A DNA stretch of 32,020 nucleotides from an uncultured Clostridia bacterium (GTDB taxonomy: Bacteria > Bacillota > Clostridia > TANB77 > CAG-508). Below are positions 1 to 8,912 of the stretch, in pieces. A program made the translations under genes and the position numbers. The stretch is taken from positions 1-32,020 of the forward strand of contig CALXVE010000004.1 of NCBI GenBank assembly GCA_944391885.1, read 5' to 3'. The number at the start of each line of letters is the position of its first letter. The stretch's first letter is position 1. A model generated the notes under the pieces. That model was not told the origin of the DNA and did no database searches. It saw nothing but the letters and a program-made list of their open reading frames with translations.

Positions 1-624
1 ATGATGAGAAATTTTGATGCAGACAATTTTATTGATAGATTACAAAGTAATTGCAGATTAATTGAAATAAAAGAATTTGAAGCAGATGAAGTAATTACAA
101 CTTTTCTATCTAGAAGAAATCAATTTTGTGTACTGTTAGAAGGAAAAGCACAGCTAATTACTTATGATAAAGATGGTAACAGAAAAATTTTGTATTATTA
201 CACAAAAAATGATGTTTTTGGTGAGCCACTTTTTAAAGTATATATGGATAGAGAATTATTTGTTTTAGCTAGAGAAAAATGTAAAGTTTTATTTTATCCT
301 TATGATGCTGCTGAAAATTGCACAGAGGATTGTTTGTATCATATTGAAATATTAAAAAATTTACCTGACCTTATATTTTCTAGCATAGCCAAACAAAATT
401 TTAGGATGCTTTTACTTACTAATAAAAGTGTAAGAGATAAACTACTTACATATTTTCAAATTCTATCAACTGAAAACCATAGCAAAAGTTTTGAATTACC
501 TCTTTCTTTAACTGATTTATCTGATTATTTAATGATTGAAAGAACTGCTATGATGAGGGAACTTAAAAGGTTAAAAGATGAAAAAATTATAAAAAAGAAT
601 AAGAATAAGATTACATTAATTTAA
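1..624 (+). CDS. Crp/Fnr family transcriptional regulator
   Basis: A 207-residue protein with the two-part plan of Crp/Fnr regulators. The N-terminal part (about residues 15-120) looks like a cyclic-nucleotide-binding beta-roll sensor, including an EGKAQLITYDKDG stretch and a FGEPLF segment resembling the family's GE motif. The C-terminal part (about 145-207) is a winged helix-turn-helix in which LSLTDLSDYLMIERTAMMRE is the recognition region. Crp/Fnr proteins bind promoter DNA as dimers; the effector cannot be read from this sequence. There is no cysteine cluster of the FNR iron-sulfur type. The ATG is the first base of the window, so a start further upstream cannot be excluded, although the length is close to normal for the family. 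It converges with mgtA, and a structured RNA lies between them. Family assignment is firm; target genes are unknown. Confidence 0.85.
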   Translation: MMRNFDADNFIDRLQSNCRLIEIKEFEADEVITTFLSRRNQFCVLLEGKAQLITYDKDGNRKILYYYTKNDVFGEPLFKVYMDRELFVLAREKCKVLFYPYDAAENCTEDCLYHIEILKNLPDLIFSSIAKQNFRMLLLTNKSVRDKLLTYFQILSTENHSKSFELPLSLTDLSDYLMIERTAMMRELKRLKDEKIIKKNKNKITLI

Positions 625-628
625 ATAT

Positions 629-634
629 TATAAT
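629..634 (+). promoter_or_regulatory. Putative -10 box for the downstream structured RNA
   Basis: A perfect TATAAT lies just after the stop codon of the Crp/Fnr gene. A start site 7 nt downstream (about 641) would coincide with the first paired base of the structured RNA at 643. I see no good -35 hexamer at the usual spacing, so the promoter is tentative. Confidence 0.4.
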
Positions 635-642
635 GTATAAAT

Positions 643-785
643 AAAGCATTAGACACTTTCTTTTGAGATTTTTAAGGCCTTACGTGGGCGACCATTGTGA
701 CAGCTGTTCGAGGCATTTATGCCGAGTTACAGATGTCCAAAAGGGGAAAGGTTTTAAAAATCGAAAAAGAAAGTTCTAATGCTTT
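643..785 (+). ncRNA. Candidate structured RNA: long stem closing a three-way junction
   Basis: The arms 643-681 and 748-785 pair over about 36 base pairs, with one bulged C (654) and a tandem G.A mismatch (665-666 against 763-764). Inside lie a 3-bp hairpin (685-694) capped by a GCGA (GNRA) tetraloop and a longer arm (about 695-740) built from TTG/CAA, GACA/TGTC, CTGT/ACAG and GGCA/TGCC pairings. The two G.U pairs, the GNRA loop and the G.A pairs only work on the plus strand, which sets the orientation. The core is clearly richer in G and C than its surroundings, as is usual for functional RNA in AT-rich genomes. No protein fits. It may also act as a terminator between the converging genes, since T-rich sequence follows. 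I do not recognise the family. A mobile palindromic element is the main alternative. Confidence 0.6.
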
Positions 786-816
786 TAATATAATAAATTT
801 TTATTTTTAATAACAA

Positions 817-3426
817 TTAAATCCACTCACCGTATTTTTTAACATATATTTTCTTTGCAAACATTGCTAGTATACAATATAGGAAAGTTACTGCAAATAT
901 TAATGCTATATACTTAATATCAATTGGTACTAAACCAATTAATGCACCTACCGGTGTAAATGGTACCACTATTCCAATAATTATTAATGATATTGATGAA
1001 ATATATACCATCTTATGTGCATTACTTTGTATAAATGGAATTTTTGCAGTTCTAATAATATGCATCCCTACTAAATTTGAAACTATACTATAAGTAAACC
1101 AAATTGTTTGGAAAATTGCTGCTTCTCTTACTCCAAATACAAACCATAATGAAGCAAATACTACTAAGTCAAATATTGAGCTAACAGGTCCCATAAATAA
1201 CATAAAGTTTTTCAAACTCTTTATATCTAATTTTTTCGGCTTTTGCACAATTTCTTTATCAACAGTATCAAAAGGAAGTGTCATTTGCCCAAAATCATAT
1301 AAAAGACCTTCTACTAATAGCTGTATAGGTGTTTCTGGTAAAAATGGCAATGCTACACTTGCAACTATTACAGAAAGCACCTCTCCAAAGTTAAAACTTG
1401 TTGATAATTTAATATATTTCATTAAATTTACGAAAGTTTTTCTCCCCTCTTCAACACCATCTAATAAAACATTTAAATCTTTTTCTAGTAAGATTATATC
1501 TGCGGATTCTTTAGCAATATCTACTGCAGTATCAACAGAAATTCCAACATCTGCTTTCATAAGTGACGGGCTATCATTTATACCATCACCCATATAGCCA
1601 ACAACATTGTTGTCTTCTTTTAGTAATCTAACAACTCTAGCTTTTTGAATTGGTGAAAGTTTGGCAAAAATATTATTTTTTCTAATTACTTTAATTGCAG
1701 CTGTGTCTGATAATTTATCCAACTCATTTCCTAATATAATTGCTTTTGAATTAATACCAACTTTATCACATATGCATTTTGTCACCTCTGCATTATCACC
1801 TGTTAAAACTATAACACGGATTCCAAATTTGTTCATCCTCTCTACAGCTTCTTTTGCACTTTCTTTTGGTGGGTCTAAAAATCCAATAAATCCAATCATA
1901 ATCATATTGTTTTCATCATTTACTGTAAAATCATAGTTTGGCTCTTTGCTATATTTTTTACAAACCGCAATTACTCTTAATCCCTGCTTATTTAGTTCTT
2001 TACTAACTCTTTGTATATTCTGCTTTATCTCTCTAGTCAAAGGAGAAATTTCTCCCTTGTATTCTACTTGTGAAGAAATATTTAAAATTTCTTCAACAGC
2101 ACCTTTTGTAATTAATTCATCTTTACCAGCTGGATTTTTTACTGCAACAGATAAACGTCTACGTGCAAAATCAAATGGTATTTCATCTAATTTTATATAT
2201 TCTTTAGTTTGCTCAACCATATTATATTCTTTAGCACGCTTTATTATAGCTTCATCTATATTACTTCTTAGCCCTGTTTGTAAACTGGAATTTAAGTATG
2301 CATATTTTAAAACCCCTATATCTTCGTCTCCTTTAATGTCTAAGTATTTTTCCAGAACAATTTTATCTTCTGTTAATGTGCCAGTCTTATCCGTACATAA
2401 AATATTCATAGCACCAAAGTTTTGTATTGCATCTAGCTTTTTTATAATTGTCTTTTTCTTAGACATTTTTACTGCACCTTTTGATAAACATGATGATAAT
2501 ATGACAGGAAGAAGCAGTGGCGTTATAGCAATTGCAATTGCTACTGCAAATGTAAAAGCTGTTACTATACTATGTTTTGAAAAATTAAGTATAAAAACAA
2601 TTGGAATAATTATAAGCATAAATCTAATTAATAATTTGCTAATACTTTCAATTCCTTTTTGAAATGCAGTTTTAGGTTTTCCTGTATTTAATGTATGTGC
2701 AATTTTTCCAAAATAAGTTGAATCTGCAGTTTTTATAACAACACCTTTTGCACTACCAGAAACAACATTTGTACCCATAAAGCAAATGGTATCTAAATCT
2801 GATATGTTTTCCAGTTCTCCACCTTGGATTTGCGTTTCTGGAACTTTTTTTACAGAATCTGATTCTCCTGTTAGTGAAGATTGTCCAACATATAAATCTG
2901 TTGCTTCAATAATCCTTAAATCCGCAGGAATCATACTTCCAGCAGAAAGAACAACAATATCCCCTAAAGCCACCTCTTTTATTGGTATCTGAGTTTCTTT
3001 TCCATCTCTCAAAACATGGCAAGTTGTTGCCACCAGTTCCTTTAATTCATTTGCAGCTTTGTTAGAACGGTATTCTTCAATAAAATCTAATAATGTACTT
3101 ACAGTAACTAATACTGCAATTACTAATATATTTGCATAACTTGGTTCTTCTGGAAGTATTACATCTGTATAACAGAGTAACAAAGTTATACCCAATAGAA
3201 TTATATTAAATGGTGTAAATAAGCTTTCAAAGAAATAATTATACCATCTTTTTGGTTTTGATTGCTTGATAATATTGGGACCTAATTGTTTCACCCTATA
3301 TTCAGCTTCTTTTTGAGTTAATCCATTTTCATTTATTTTATATTTTTCCAAAAAATCTTTTTTAGATAATAAACACTCATTTTTATACATTTCAGAAATA
3401 TTAACTTCTTCTTTTGCTTTTGTCAT
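817..3426 (-). CDS. mgtA: P-type ATPase, magnesium-importing (MgtA-like)
   Basis: An 869-residue P-type ATPase, close to the usual length of MgtA/MgtB. Visible elements are an N-terminal cation-ATPase region, the actuator motif TGES (186-189), the phosphorylation motif DKTGT with Asp346, the hinge motif GDGINDSP and about ten membrane segments. The stretch LDAIQNFGAMNILCTDKTGT and a C-terminal LLYDFGQMTLPFDTVD block are characteristic of the P3B magnesium transporters. By family these import Mg2+ across the cytoplasmic membrane using ATP. Odd: the M4 motif, usually TPEMLP in MgtA, reads TPLLLP here, so the membrane acidic residue is missing and ion choice may differ. The gene follows ylbF closely, so it is probably read from upstream. 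No Mg2+-sensing leader is visible in the short gap before it. Confidence 0.85.
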   Translation of the reverse strand: MTKAKEEVNISEMYKNECLLSKKDFLEKYKINENGLTQKEAEYRVKQLGPNIIKQSKPKRWYNYFFESLFTPFNIILLGITLLLCYTDVILPEEPSYANILVIAVLVTVSTLLDFIEEYRSNKAANELKELVATTCHVLRDGKETQIPIKEVALGDIVVLSAGSMIPADLRIIEATDLYVGQSSLTGESDSVKKVPETQIQGGELENISDLDTICFMGTNVVSGSAKGVVIKTADSTYFGKIAHTLNTGKPKTAFQKGIESISKLLIRFMLIIIPIVFILNFSKHSIVTAFTFAVAIAIAITPLLLPVILSSCLSKGAVKMSKKKTIIKKLDAIQNFGAMNILCTDKTGTLTEDKIVLEKYLDIKGDEDIGVLKYAYLNSSLQTGLRSNIDEAIIKRAKEYNMVEQTKEYIKLDEIPFDFARRRLSVAVKNPAGKDELITKGAVEEILNISSQVEYKGEISPLTREIKQNIQRVSKELNKQGLRVIAVCKKYSKEPNYDFTVNDENNMIMIGFIGFLDPPKESAKEAVERMNKFGIRVIVLTGDNAEVTKCICDKVGINSKAIILGNELDKLSDTAAIKVIRKNNIFAKLSPIQKARVVRLLKEDNNVVGYMGDGINDSPSLMKADVGISVDTAVDIAKESADIILLEKDLNVLLDGVEEGRKTFVNLMKYIKLSTSFNFGEVLSVIVASVALPFLPETPIQLLVEGLLYDFGQMTLPFDTVDKEIVQKPKKLDIKSLKNFMLFMGPVSSIFDLVVFASLWFVFGVREAAIFQTIWFTYSIVSNLVGMHIIRTAKIPFIQSNAHKMVYISSISLIIIGIVVPFTPVGALIGLVPIDIKYIALIFAVTFLYCILAMFAKKIYVKKYGEWI

Positions 3427-3450
3427 TATTTTATCCTCCGTGTTTTTTTA

Positions 3451-3783
3451 TCAAAGCACATCTTTTATTGCTTCTGCAATAATTTTGTTAACATCTGCTA
3501 TCATTACATTAAATTTTATTTCTAAATCAAAATATTTTTTTATATTTTCATCAGATATTAAAGTGGCATACATTTCTTCTAATTTTTTATTTTTTTCTTC
3601 ATCTTTTGCTTCACCTGTATATGCCATTAATTGAACTTCATATCTTAATTTCTCAAAGTCTTCTACTTTTTGTTTTTTATCTTGATTATTATGAATTTCA
3701 TCTTTTAATTTTTTATATTCCTTATACTCCTCAGATTCTCTTATTTCTTGTGCTAATCTATTTGCAGTATCATATACTTGCAT
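3451..3783 (-). CDS. ylbF: YlbF/YmcA family protein
   Basis: A 110-residue, almost wholly helical and charged protein beginning MQVYDTANRLAQEI. YlbF/YmcA relatives in Bacillus act with YaaT in controlling RNase Y, and through it sporulation, competence and biofilm genes; that role is known for the family and inferred here. The start is set by an AAGGAGG sequence 7 nt before this ATG. A longer frame with a start 16 codons upstream lacks a binding site and runs into the palindromic repeat at 3812-3860, so I reject it. The gene lies just upstream of mgtA and downstream of the GT4 gene. Confidence 0.75.
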   Translation of the reverse strand: MQVYDTANRLAQEIRESEEYKEYKKLKDEIHNNQDKKQKVEDFEKLRYEVQLMAYTGEAKDEEKNKKLEEMYATLISDENIKKYFDLEIKFNVMIADVNKIIAEAIKDVL

Positions 3784-3811
3784 TTTAGTTCCTCCTTGTT
3801 TTTGCTTCTTA

Positions 3812-3860
3812 GAGAAGCGTCCCTTAGTCACCCTATTTTAGGTGACTCGGACCCGTCCCA
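3812..3860. repeat. REP-like palindromic repeat, copy 1
   Basis: An imperfect palindrome of about 49 bp with a CGTCCC...GGACCCG outer part and a GTCACC/GGTGAC inner stem. It is nearly the same as the element at 17727-17774. It fills the gap between the GT4 stop codon and ylbF and is more GC-rich than its surroundings. It resembles REP or miniature palindromic elements; no transposase is nearby. Confidence 0.7.
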
Positions 3861-3862
3861 AA

Positions 3863-5155
3863 TTAAGCATATGCATGCCTTTTCTTAAAGCTAAGTAGAT
3901 TTGTAATTTCAGTTTCATTATTTTTAGCCTTAGATGCTTTTTTAGAATTTTCTTGTTCAATTTCTTGTCTTTGTTTTTCTGCAACTGTTTTACAAATTGC
4001 CTTTTCATAAATATAGTGTGTATCTTGCGCAATCTTAGTCCAATTAAATTCTTCTTTTACCTTTTGCTTAGCTTTCTTCGCTACATTGGTTGCTAATTGT
4101 TGGTCATATAACAAATTAAGTACAGAATCTGCAATAGAATTTGGATTTCCAGCATAACTTTTCATACCATTTATTCCATGGTCTATAATCTCATTTAATC
4201 CTCCAACATCTGATACTACTGTTGGAACTCCTGCAAGCATTGCCTCTAATGCCACAATTCCAAATGGTTCATATGTGCTTGGGAATACCGCTACATCAGC
4301 ACATTTATATATCTTTTGTACTTGTTTTGAATTTAAGTATCCTGTAAAATATACTTTATTTGCTATTCCCATATGTTCAGCTTGTACTTTTAGTTCATCT
4401 AACATTCCGCCTTTTCCTGCTATTACTAACTTCGTGTCATGGTAACCATTTAAAATTTTTGGCATTGCAGAAATTAAATGCTGAATTCCTTTTTCATAAA
4501 CTAATCTACCTACATATAAAATTATTTTTTCATTATCCATTGCATATTGTCTTCTAAAATCATAATCTCTTTCTATACCATTAAAATTAGTTAAATTAAT
4601 TCCGTTTGGAATAACATTAATTTTGTCAAAAGGAAGACCAAATAAACCTTGAACATGATTTTTCATAAAATTGCTATTTACAATAACTTCTGTTGATTCA
4701 TATGTTAATAGCCACTCTGTATCATTTATATACCTTTGTGTTTCATCATGAATTCCAGAATTTCTACCAGCTTCAGTAGCATGGATTGTAGCAACTAAAG
4801 GTATGTTAAAAGCTTGTTTTAATGTTTTTGCACTTGTAGCAACTAGCCAATCATGTGCATGTATAACATCAAATTTTCCTTTTTCGTTTATTATTTGCGT
4901 AGCTTTTGAAGTTAAATTAAAGTTTAGTTGTAAAACCCACTCAATAAAATTTGTAGGGTGTATCATATAATTTTCAACTCTATAAACTTCCACCCCTTTG
5001 TCATTTTCATATTCTGGTAAATCATTTTCTTTGTATGTTACTACTGTAACCTCATGACCATCTTTAATTAATCTATGTGATAGGTCATGTACAACTCTTG
5101 CAATTCCCCCAACGATTCTTGGTGGATATTCCCATGTTAACATTAATATTTTCAT
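3863..5155 (-). CDS. Glycosyltransferase family 4, glycogen-synthase-like
   Basis: A 430-residue GT-B glycosyltransferase. The N-terminal domain opens with MKILMLTWEYPPRIVGGI, whose glycine loop is typical of glycogen and starch synthase-like enzymes. The C-terminal domain holds the GT4 EX7E motif EPFGIVALE (Glu296 and Glu304), preceded by IAGKGG in the nucleotide-sugar-binding half. The last 40 residues are polar and lysine-rich. Such enzymes transfer glucose or another sugar from a nucleotide sugar. The nearby debranching enzyme (6830-8866) makes an alpha-glucan synthase role plausible, but the substrate is inferred. A GAAAGGGG ribosome binding site supports the start. The stop codon lies 3 nt beyond the REP-like repeat. 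Confidence 0.8.
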   Translation of the reverse strand: MKILMLTWEYPPRIVGGIARVVHDLSHRLIKDGHEVTVVTYKENDLPEYENDKGVEVYRVENYMIHPTNFIEWVLQLNFNLTSKATQIINEKGKFDVIHAHDWLVATSAKTLKQAFNIPLVATIHATEAGRNSGIHDETQRYINDTEWLLTYESTEVIVNSNFMKNHVQGLFGLPFDKINVIPNGINLTNFNGIERDYDFRRQYAMDNEKIILYVGRLVYEKGIQHLISAMPKILNGYHDTKLVIAGKGGMLDELKVQAEHMGIANKVYFTGYLNSKQVQKIYKCADVAVFPSTYEPFGIVALEAMLAGVPTVVSDVGGLNEIIDHGINGMKSYAGNPNSIADSVLNLLYDQQLATNVAKKAKQKVKEEFNWTKIAQDTHYIYEKAICKTVAEKQRQEIEQENSKKASKAKNNETEITNLLSFKKRHAYA

Positions 5156-5298
5156 TGCAGATAAGCCCCTTTCTCCGCTTTTTCTTTTGGTTTTTTAAAA
5201 TATATTTTTCTCCTATGAATTTAATTTTATTTTATACAATTTTTAGACAAAAGTAAACAGTTTTTTATTAAAAAATATAAATTATTTTTAAGGAGACA

Positions 5299-6289
5299 TT
5301 ATGATGAACAGTATCTGCACAATATGGCTTCTAAGCCTATATTTAAGTCTATAAGTCCTATTTTATAGTTTGAATCTAGGTTTATAAGTTCTTCTAAGAT
5401 TTTTCTTAGTTCTTGCTTTGTAAAATATTTTGCTTGTTTTTTATATTTTGTTACTAAAAATAGTTGGTTTGGTTTCAAGTCTAAAGCACTTGCTATGTTT
5501 TGGTTTTCCGCTTCTGCAATTTTTATAATATATAGTTTTTTAAAGTGGTTATATAATGTTACTAGTATTTTTTGTGCTGGCTCTTTGTTAGAAAGTAGTC
5601 CTTTGTATGTTTCTAATGCTTTTCCGAGTTTGTTTTTCTCCTAAGCTATCTGTTAAATCAAATATAATGGCTTGGATTTGTTTTATACAAAGCTTATCTA
5701 TATCTTCTTTTGTTATATTTCCGCCTTCACCTTTATATTCTATTAATTTTCTAATTTCATTTATTAAATCCTGCATACTTGTGCCACAGCACTCAACTAG
5801 GTATTTTGCACTGTTATCATCTATAGTAACTTTATATGCCATTGCAATTTTTTTTAAGTTTTGTATTAAATCTGGCAATTTTAATTGTGTAAATTCTTTT
5901 ACCTCTCCAATTTTTTCAATGGTTTTGTATAAATCATTTTTTTCTGCTGTTTCTTCTATAAATATAAGTTCTACTGTTTCATTAATTATTTTAATATTGT
6001 CTTCTAAATATTCTGATATTTTTTCTGTTAATGGCAATTTTTCAGTTTTGGCAGTTTTCTTGGTTTTCTTTTCTTTCTTAAAAAGTCCTGTATTTTTAGC
6101 TAAAATTAGTTTTTTAGGAAAGCCAAATGCAGGTGTTTCTATATCAGAAATTAGTTCTTCTACGTTTTTATCTTCTATTTTACTATAGTTTATCCCCTGA
6201 ACTATCTCTCCATAATCTTTTTTTAGTCTTTTTACTTTTGTTTCTAATAAATATGTTTCTTCACCATAAAATAAATATACTGCCATCAT
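5299..6289 (-). CDS. holA: DNA polymerase III subunit delta, split by a +1 frameshift at CGG
   Basis: HolA is the delta subunit that opens the sliding clamp within the clamp-loader complex. The first 221 codons carry the N-terminal AAA+-like fold (YLFYGEETYLLE) and end in frame at a stop at 5588. The missing C-terminal domain continues in the +1 frame down to a TAA at 5299 (from ALETYKGLLSNKEPAQKIL to GLIDLNIGLEAILCRY). Joined, the product is 329 residues, the normal length. The shift must occur at about 5624-5626, where the zero frame meets CGG followed by A; skipping one base gives LGEKQTGKALE, a good match to the family. HolA is essential in bacteria studied, so real loss is unlikely. Two adjacent ATGs are possible starts; AAAGGAGA precedes them. 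It may be a natural frameshift or a one-base sequencing error. Confidence 0.85.
5623..5626 (-). other. Candidate quadruplet codon CGGA in holA
   Basis: Codon 222 in the zero frame is CGG, followed by A. Reading CGGA as one four-base glycine codon joins the two holA frames. It is the only in-frame CGG in the gene. Confidence 0.55.
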
Positions 6290-6333
6290 CTTTCTCCTTT
6301 TGTCAGTTAAGCTAACGTCTCAAAACTTACAAA

Positions 6334-6819
6334 CTAAAGTTTTTCTGCAAATTTTGCAGAGTGTGCATGGCAAATTGCTGCTGCCATGCTGTCTGTAGTG
6401 TCATCTAGTTTAGGTAGTTTTTCCACACCTAAAATTGCTTTTACCATTTTTTGTACCTGTATTTTATCTGCCCTTCCATAGCCAACAACTGCTTGCTTAA
6501 TTTGCAGTGGTGTATATTCAAACGTAGGTACTCCTTTTCTACAGCCCACAACTAGTATAACTCCCCTTGCTTGTGCTACATTAATTGCAGTTTTGGCATT
6601 GTTATTAAAAAATAATTCCTCAACTGAAATTGCATCTGGTTTATATGTATCTATAATCTGCTCTAAATCATTGTTTAGTTTTAATAATCTTAAGGGAAAT
6701 GATTCTCCTGCTTTTGTTAAAATCGCGCCCGATGTTATTAATTTAAATTTATTTCCAATATAGTCTATTATACTATACCCTGTTATTGCAAATCCTGGGT
6801 CAATCCCTAAAATTCTCAC
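6334..6819 (-). CDS. ruvC: Holliday junction endonuclease RuvC
   Basis: A 161-residue RuvC of normal length. It resolves four-way DNA junctions together with RuvAB. The RNase H-like fold carries the four acidic catalytic positions: Asp7 in ILGIDPG, Glu67 in SVEELFF, and Asp140 and Asp143 in KLDDTTDSMA. The NNNAKTAINVAQARG helix is also a family hallmark. Translation starts at GTG, preceded by a weak GAGGGA, 10 bp after the stop of the debranching-enzyme gene, so coupled expression is likely. ruvA and ruvB are not adjacent, unlike in many genomes. Confidence 0.95.
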   Translation of the reverse strand: MRILGIDPGFAITGYSIIDYIGNKFKLITSGAILTKAGESFPLRLLKLNNDLEQIIDTYKPDAISVEELFFNNNAKTAINVAQARGVILVVGCRKGVPTFEYTPLQIKQAVVGYGRADKIQVQKMVKAILGVEKLPKLDDTTDSMAAAICHAHSAKFAEKL

Positions 6820-6829
6820 GTCTCATCCC

Positions 6830-8866
6830 TCACATCTCATTGCTCTTGATAATAATTCTAAATATTTCTGCTACAGACCACCCTTGTGCAAAGCATCCCT
6901 TTGCTTCATATGGTTTTGCAGAATCATATATTTCACTAATGCTTCCAACTGTAGAACGCTCGTACATTTCTTTTGTAAATGTGTTTTTAATTTGCTCTAC
7001 TAGCTTTTTGTATTGCTCTTGATATTGTTTTTTCTTTGTTTTATTTTTTTCTGCTTTCATAACTGCAAGCAAGCTATCTACATAAATTCCTAATAGCCAT
7101 GGCCAGGTGATTCCTTGGTGATAAGACATATCACGTTTTATAACATCACCTTCGTAAATTTCTCTATACCCTGGTTCACCTTTTGCTAATGTTTTAAGTC
7201 CATATGGTGTTAATAGTTTTTTAGTAGTGGTTTCTAATACTTGTTTTGCAATTTCTGAACCCGGATTAATTACTGGATAATATAACCCAATTGCAAATAA
7301 TTGGTTTGGTCTAATTTTACTATCTCCTACTAGGTCATTTAAGCATTTTCTTTTTTTGTTATAAAATTTTTCTTGAAAACTTTTTTGGCATTTTTTTGCC
7401 AAACTTGTGTATTTTGTTTCCAGGTCTTTTTCTTTATATAATTTTGCAAAATCTGCCATTATTCTAAGTGCATTATACCACAATGCATTTATTTCTACTG
7501 CTTTACCATTTCTTGGTGTTACAACTTTATCACCAATTTTTGCATCCATCCATGTATTTTGTATATATGGTGTACCTGATGATAATAGCCCATCTTCTGG
7601 GTCCATATGTATATTGTTTCCATCTAAGTCAATTCCTGTTATATATGCTTCCATAACTTTTTTAAGCACATCATATAAATGGCTTTTTAAAAGCTCATAA
7701 TCATGTGTATATGCTAGATATTTTCTAACCTGCTCAAATAAAAGTAGTGATGCATCAACACTGTTATATAATGGTCTATTATCATATCCAGAATAACCAT
7801 TTGGAACTAGTCCATATTTTATATCTCTAATACATGTTAAAAGTACCTCTTTTGCCACTTTAAATCTTCTTGGTATTAATAGCAAACCTTCAAATGAAAT
7901 CAATGCATCCCTTCCCCAGTCTAAAAACCATGGGTAACCTGCTATTAATGTATATAGTGCAAAAGATGGTCTATACACTACAAAGTTATCTGAACTGATT
8001 ATATAATTTTTTATAAGTTCTTTATATTCATCAGTATATTGCCCTTTAGGGTCTAATAAAAATGAATCATATAATTCGCTAGTAATACGTATTATTTCTT
8101 GATTAATCAAATTTCTTCCGTCTAGTTCTTCAATGTTTTCTTCTAGTGAAAAAATAAATGTTACATATTTTTCTTCATTAGCTCTTAACTTTACAACATA
8201 ACTTCCAGGAACACTTAGGTTTTCCTCACAGTCCAAACCTCTTTTTTCTTCTTCAACATAATACATGTTTCTAAATTCATCATTTACGTGTTCTTTGTAA
8301 ATTCCATCTGATATGTAAAAATATATTGGTCTTTGTGCTTGGTCATTTATTACTACTTTTACTTTTCTATCTTTCACTTCTTGTCTTAAATTAAATGTAG
8401 CATTTGGTGTTGTTGCATGGAAATCCCTGCAATGTATAATTGGAGTTACTGTTAATTTTGTTCTTTTTTCATTGTTTTGAATATGGTATAAAATACAAAC
8501 TGTATTTTTTCCATGGTCCATACAAATGAATTTTTTAATTGTAGCACCATCCACCTGATATGTAAAAATTGGTATATATTCTTTTTCAAATTTAACTAGG
8601 TTTTTATATCCTTCTGATATATAGTTTCTACAGATATTTGAATAAAGCGGGTATTCCACTCCTTCGCTTTCAAAACTTTCATCCACTTTAGAAAGGATTA
8701 AATGTCTACGCCCCGGCGGAGTAAATGGTGCAACAAGTAATCCATGGTATTTTCTTGTATTTATACCTAAAATAGTCGAACTACAATATCCACCAATTCC
8801 ATTTGTAATTATCCAATCCTTTTTTATTCCATTTTCTAATTTTAGTTGTTCTTTTTCGTATTTCAT
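6830..8866 (-). CDS. Amylo-alpha-1,6-glucosidase (glycogen debranching enzyme)
   Basis: A 678-residue enzyme with the archaeal/bacterial debranching layout. The N-terminal domain contains WIITNGIGGYCSSTILGINTRKYHG (first 20 residues of it WIITNGIGGYCSSTILGINT), and a C-terminal (alpha/alpha)6 barrel contains PWFLDWGRDALISFEGLLL, the conserved catalytic-domain signature, and a late YHQGITWPWLLG segment. It is expected to hydrolyse alpha-1,6 branch glucose of glycogen-like polymers in the cytoplasm. GGAGG lies 7 nt before the ATG. It shares the strand and block with the GT4 glycosyltransferase, fitting a small glycogen pathway; a branching enzyme and ADP-glucose synthase are not in view. Confidence 0.9.
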   Translation of the reverse strand: MKYEKEQLKLENGIKKDWIITNGIGGYCSSTILGINTRKYHGLLVAPFTPPGRRHLILSKVDESFESEGVEYPLYSNICRNYISEGYKNLVKFEKEYIPIFTYQVDGATIKKFICMDHGKNTVCILYHIQNNEKRTKLTVTPIIHCRDFHATTPNATFNLRQEVKDRKVKVVINDQAQRPIYFYISDGIYKEHVNDEFRNMYYVEEEKRGLDCEENLSVPGSYVVKLRANEEKYVTFIFSLEENIEELDGRNLINQEIIRITSELYDSFLLDPKGQYTDEYKELIKNYIISSDNFVVYRPSFALYTLIAGYPWFLDWGRDALISFEGLLLIPRRFKVAKEVLLTCIRDIKYGLVPNGYSGYDNRPLYNSVDASLLLFEQVRKYLAYTHDYELLKSHLYDVLKKVMEAYITGIDLDGNNIHMDPEDGLLSSGTPYIQNTWMDAKIGDKVVTPRNGKAVEINALWYNALRIMADFAKLYKEKDLETKYTSLAKKCQKSFQEKFYNKKRKCLNDLVGDSKIRPNQLFAIGLYYPVINPGSEIAKQVLETTTKKLLTPYGLKTLAKGEPGYREIYEGDVIKRDMSYHQGITWPWLLGIYVDSLLAVMKAEKNKTKKKQYQEQYKKLVEQIKNTFTKEMYERSTVGSISEIYDSAKPYEAKGCFAQGWSVAEIFRIIIKSNEM

Positions 8867-8912
8867 TTGTAATCCTCCAATATCATTAGTATTTAATTTT
8901 CACTACACTTTT

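Noticed and set aside
1946-2662. Long plus-strand frame opposite mgtA (and similar frames opposite the other genes)
   Set aside because: Shadow of a well-supported conserved gene on the other strand, with no ribosome binding site or recognisable domain.
3427-3450. Mg2+ riboswitch (M-box) before mgtA
   Set aside because: Only 24 bp separate mgtA from ylbF, too short for an M-box, and no such structure is visible further upstream.
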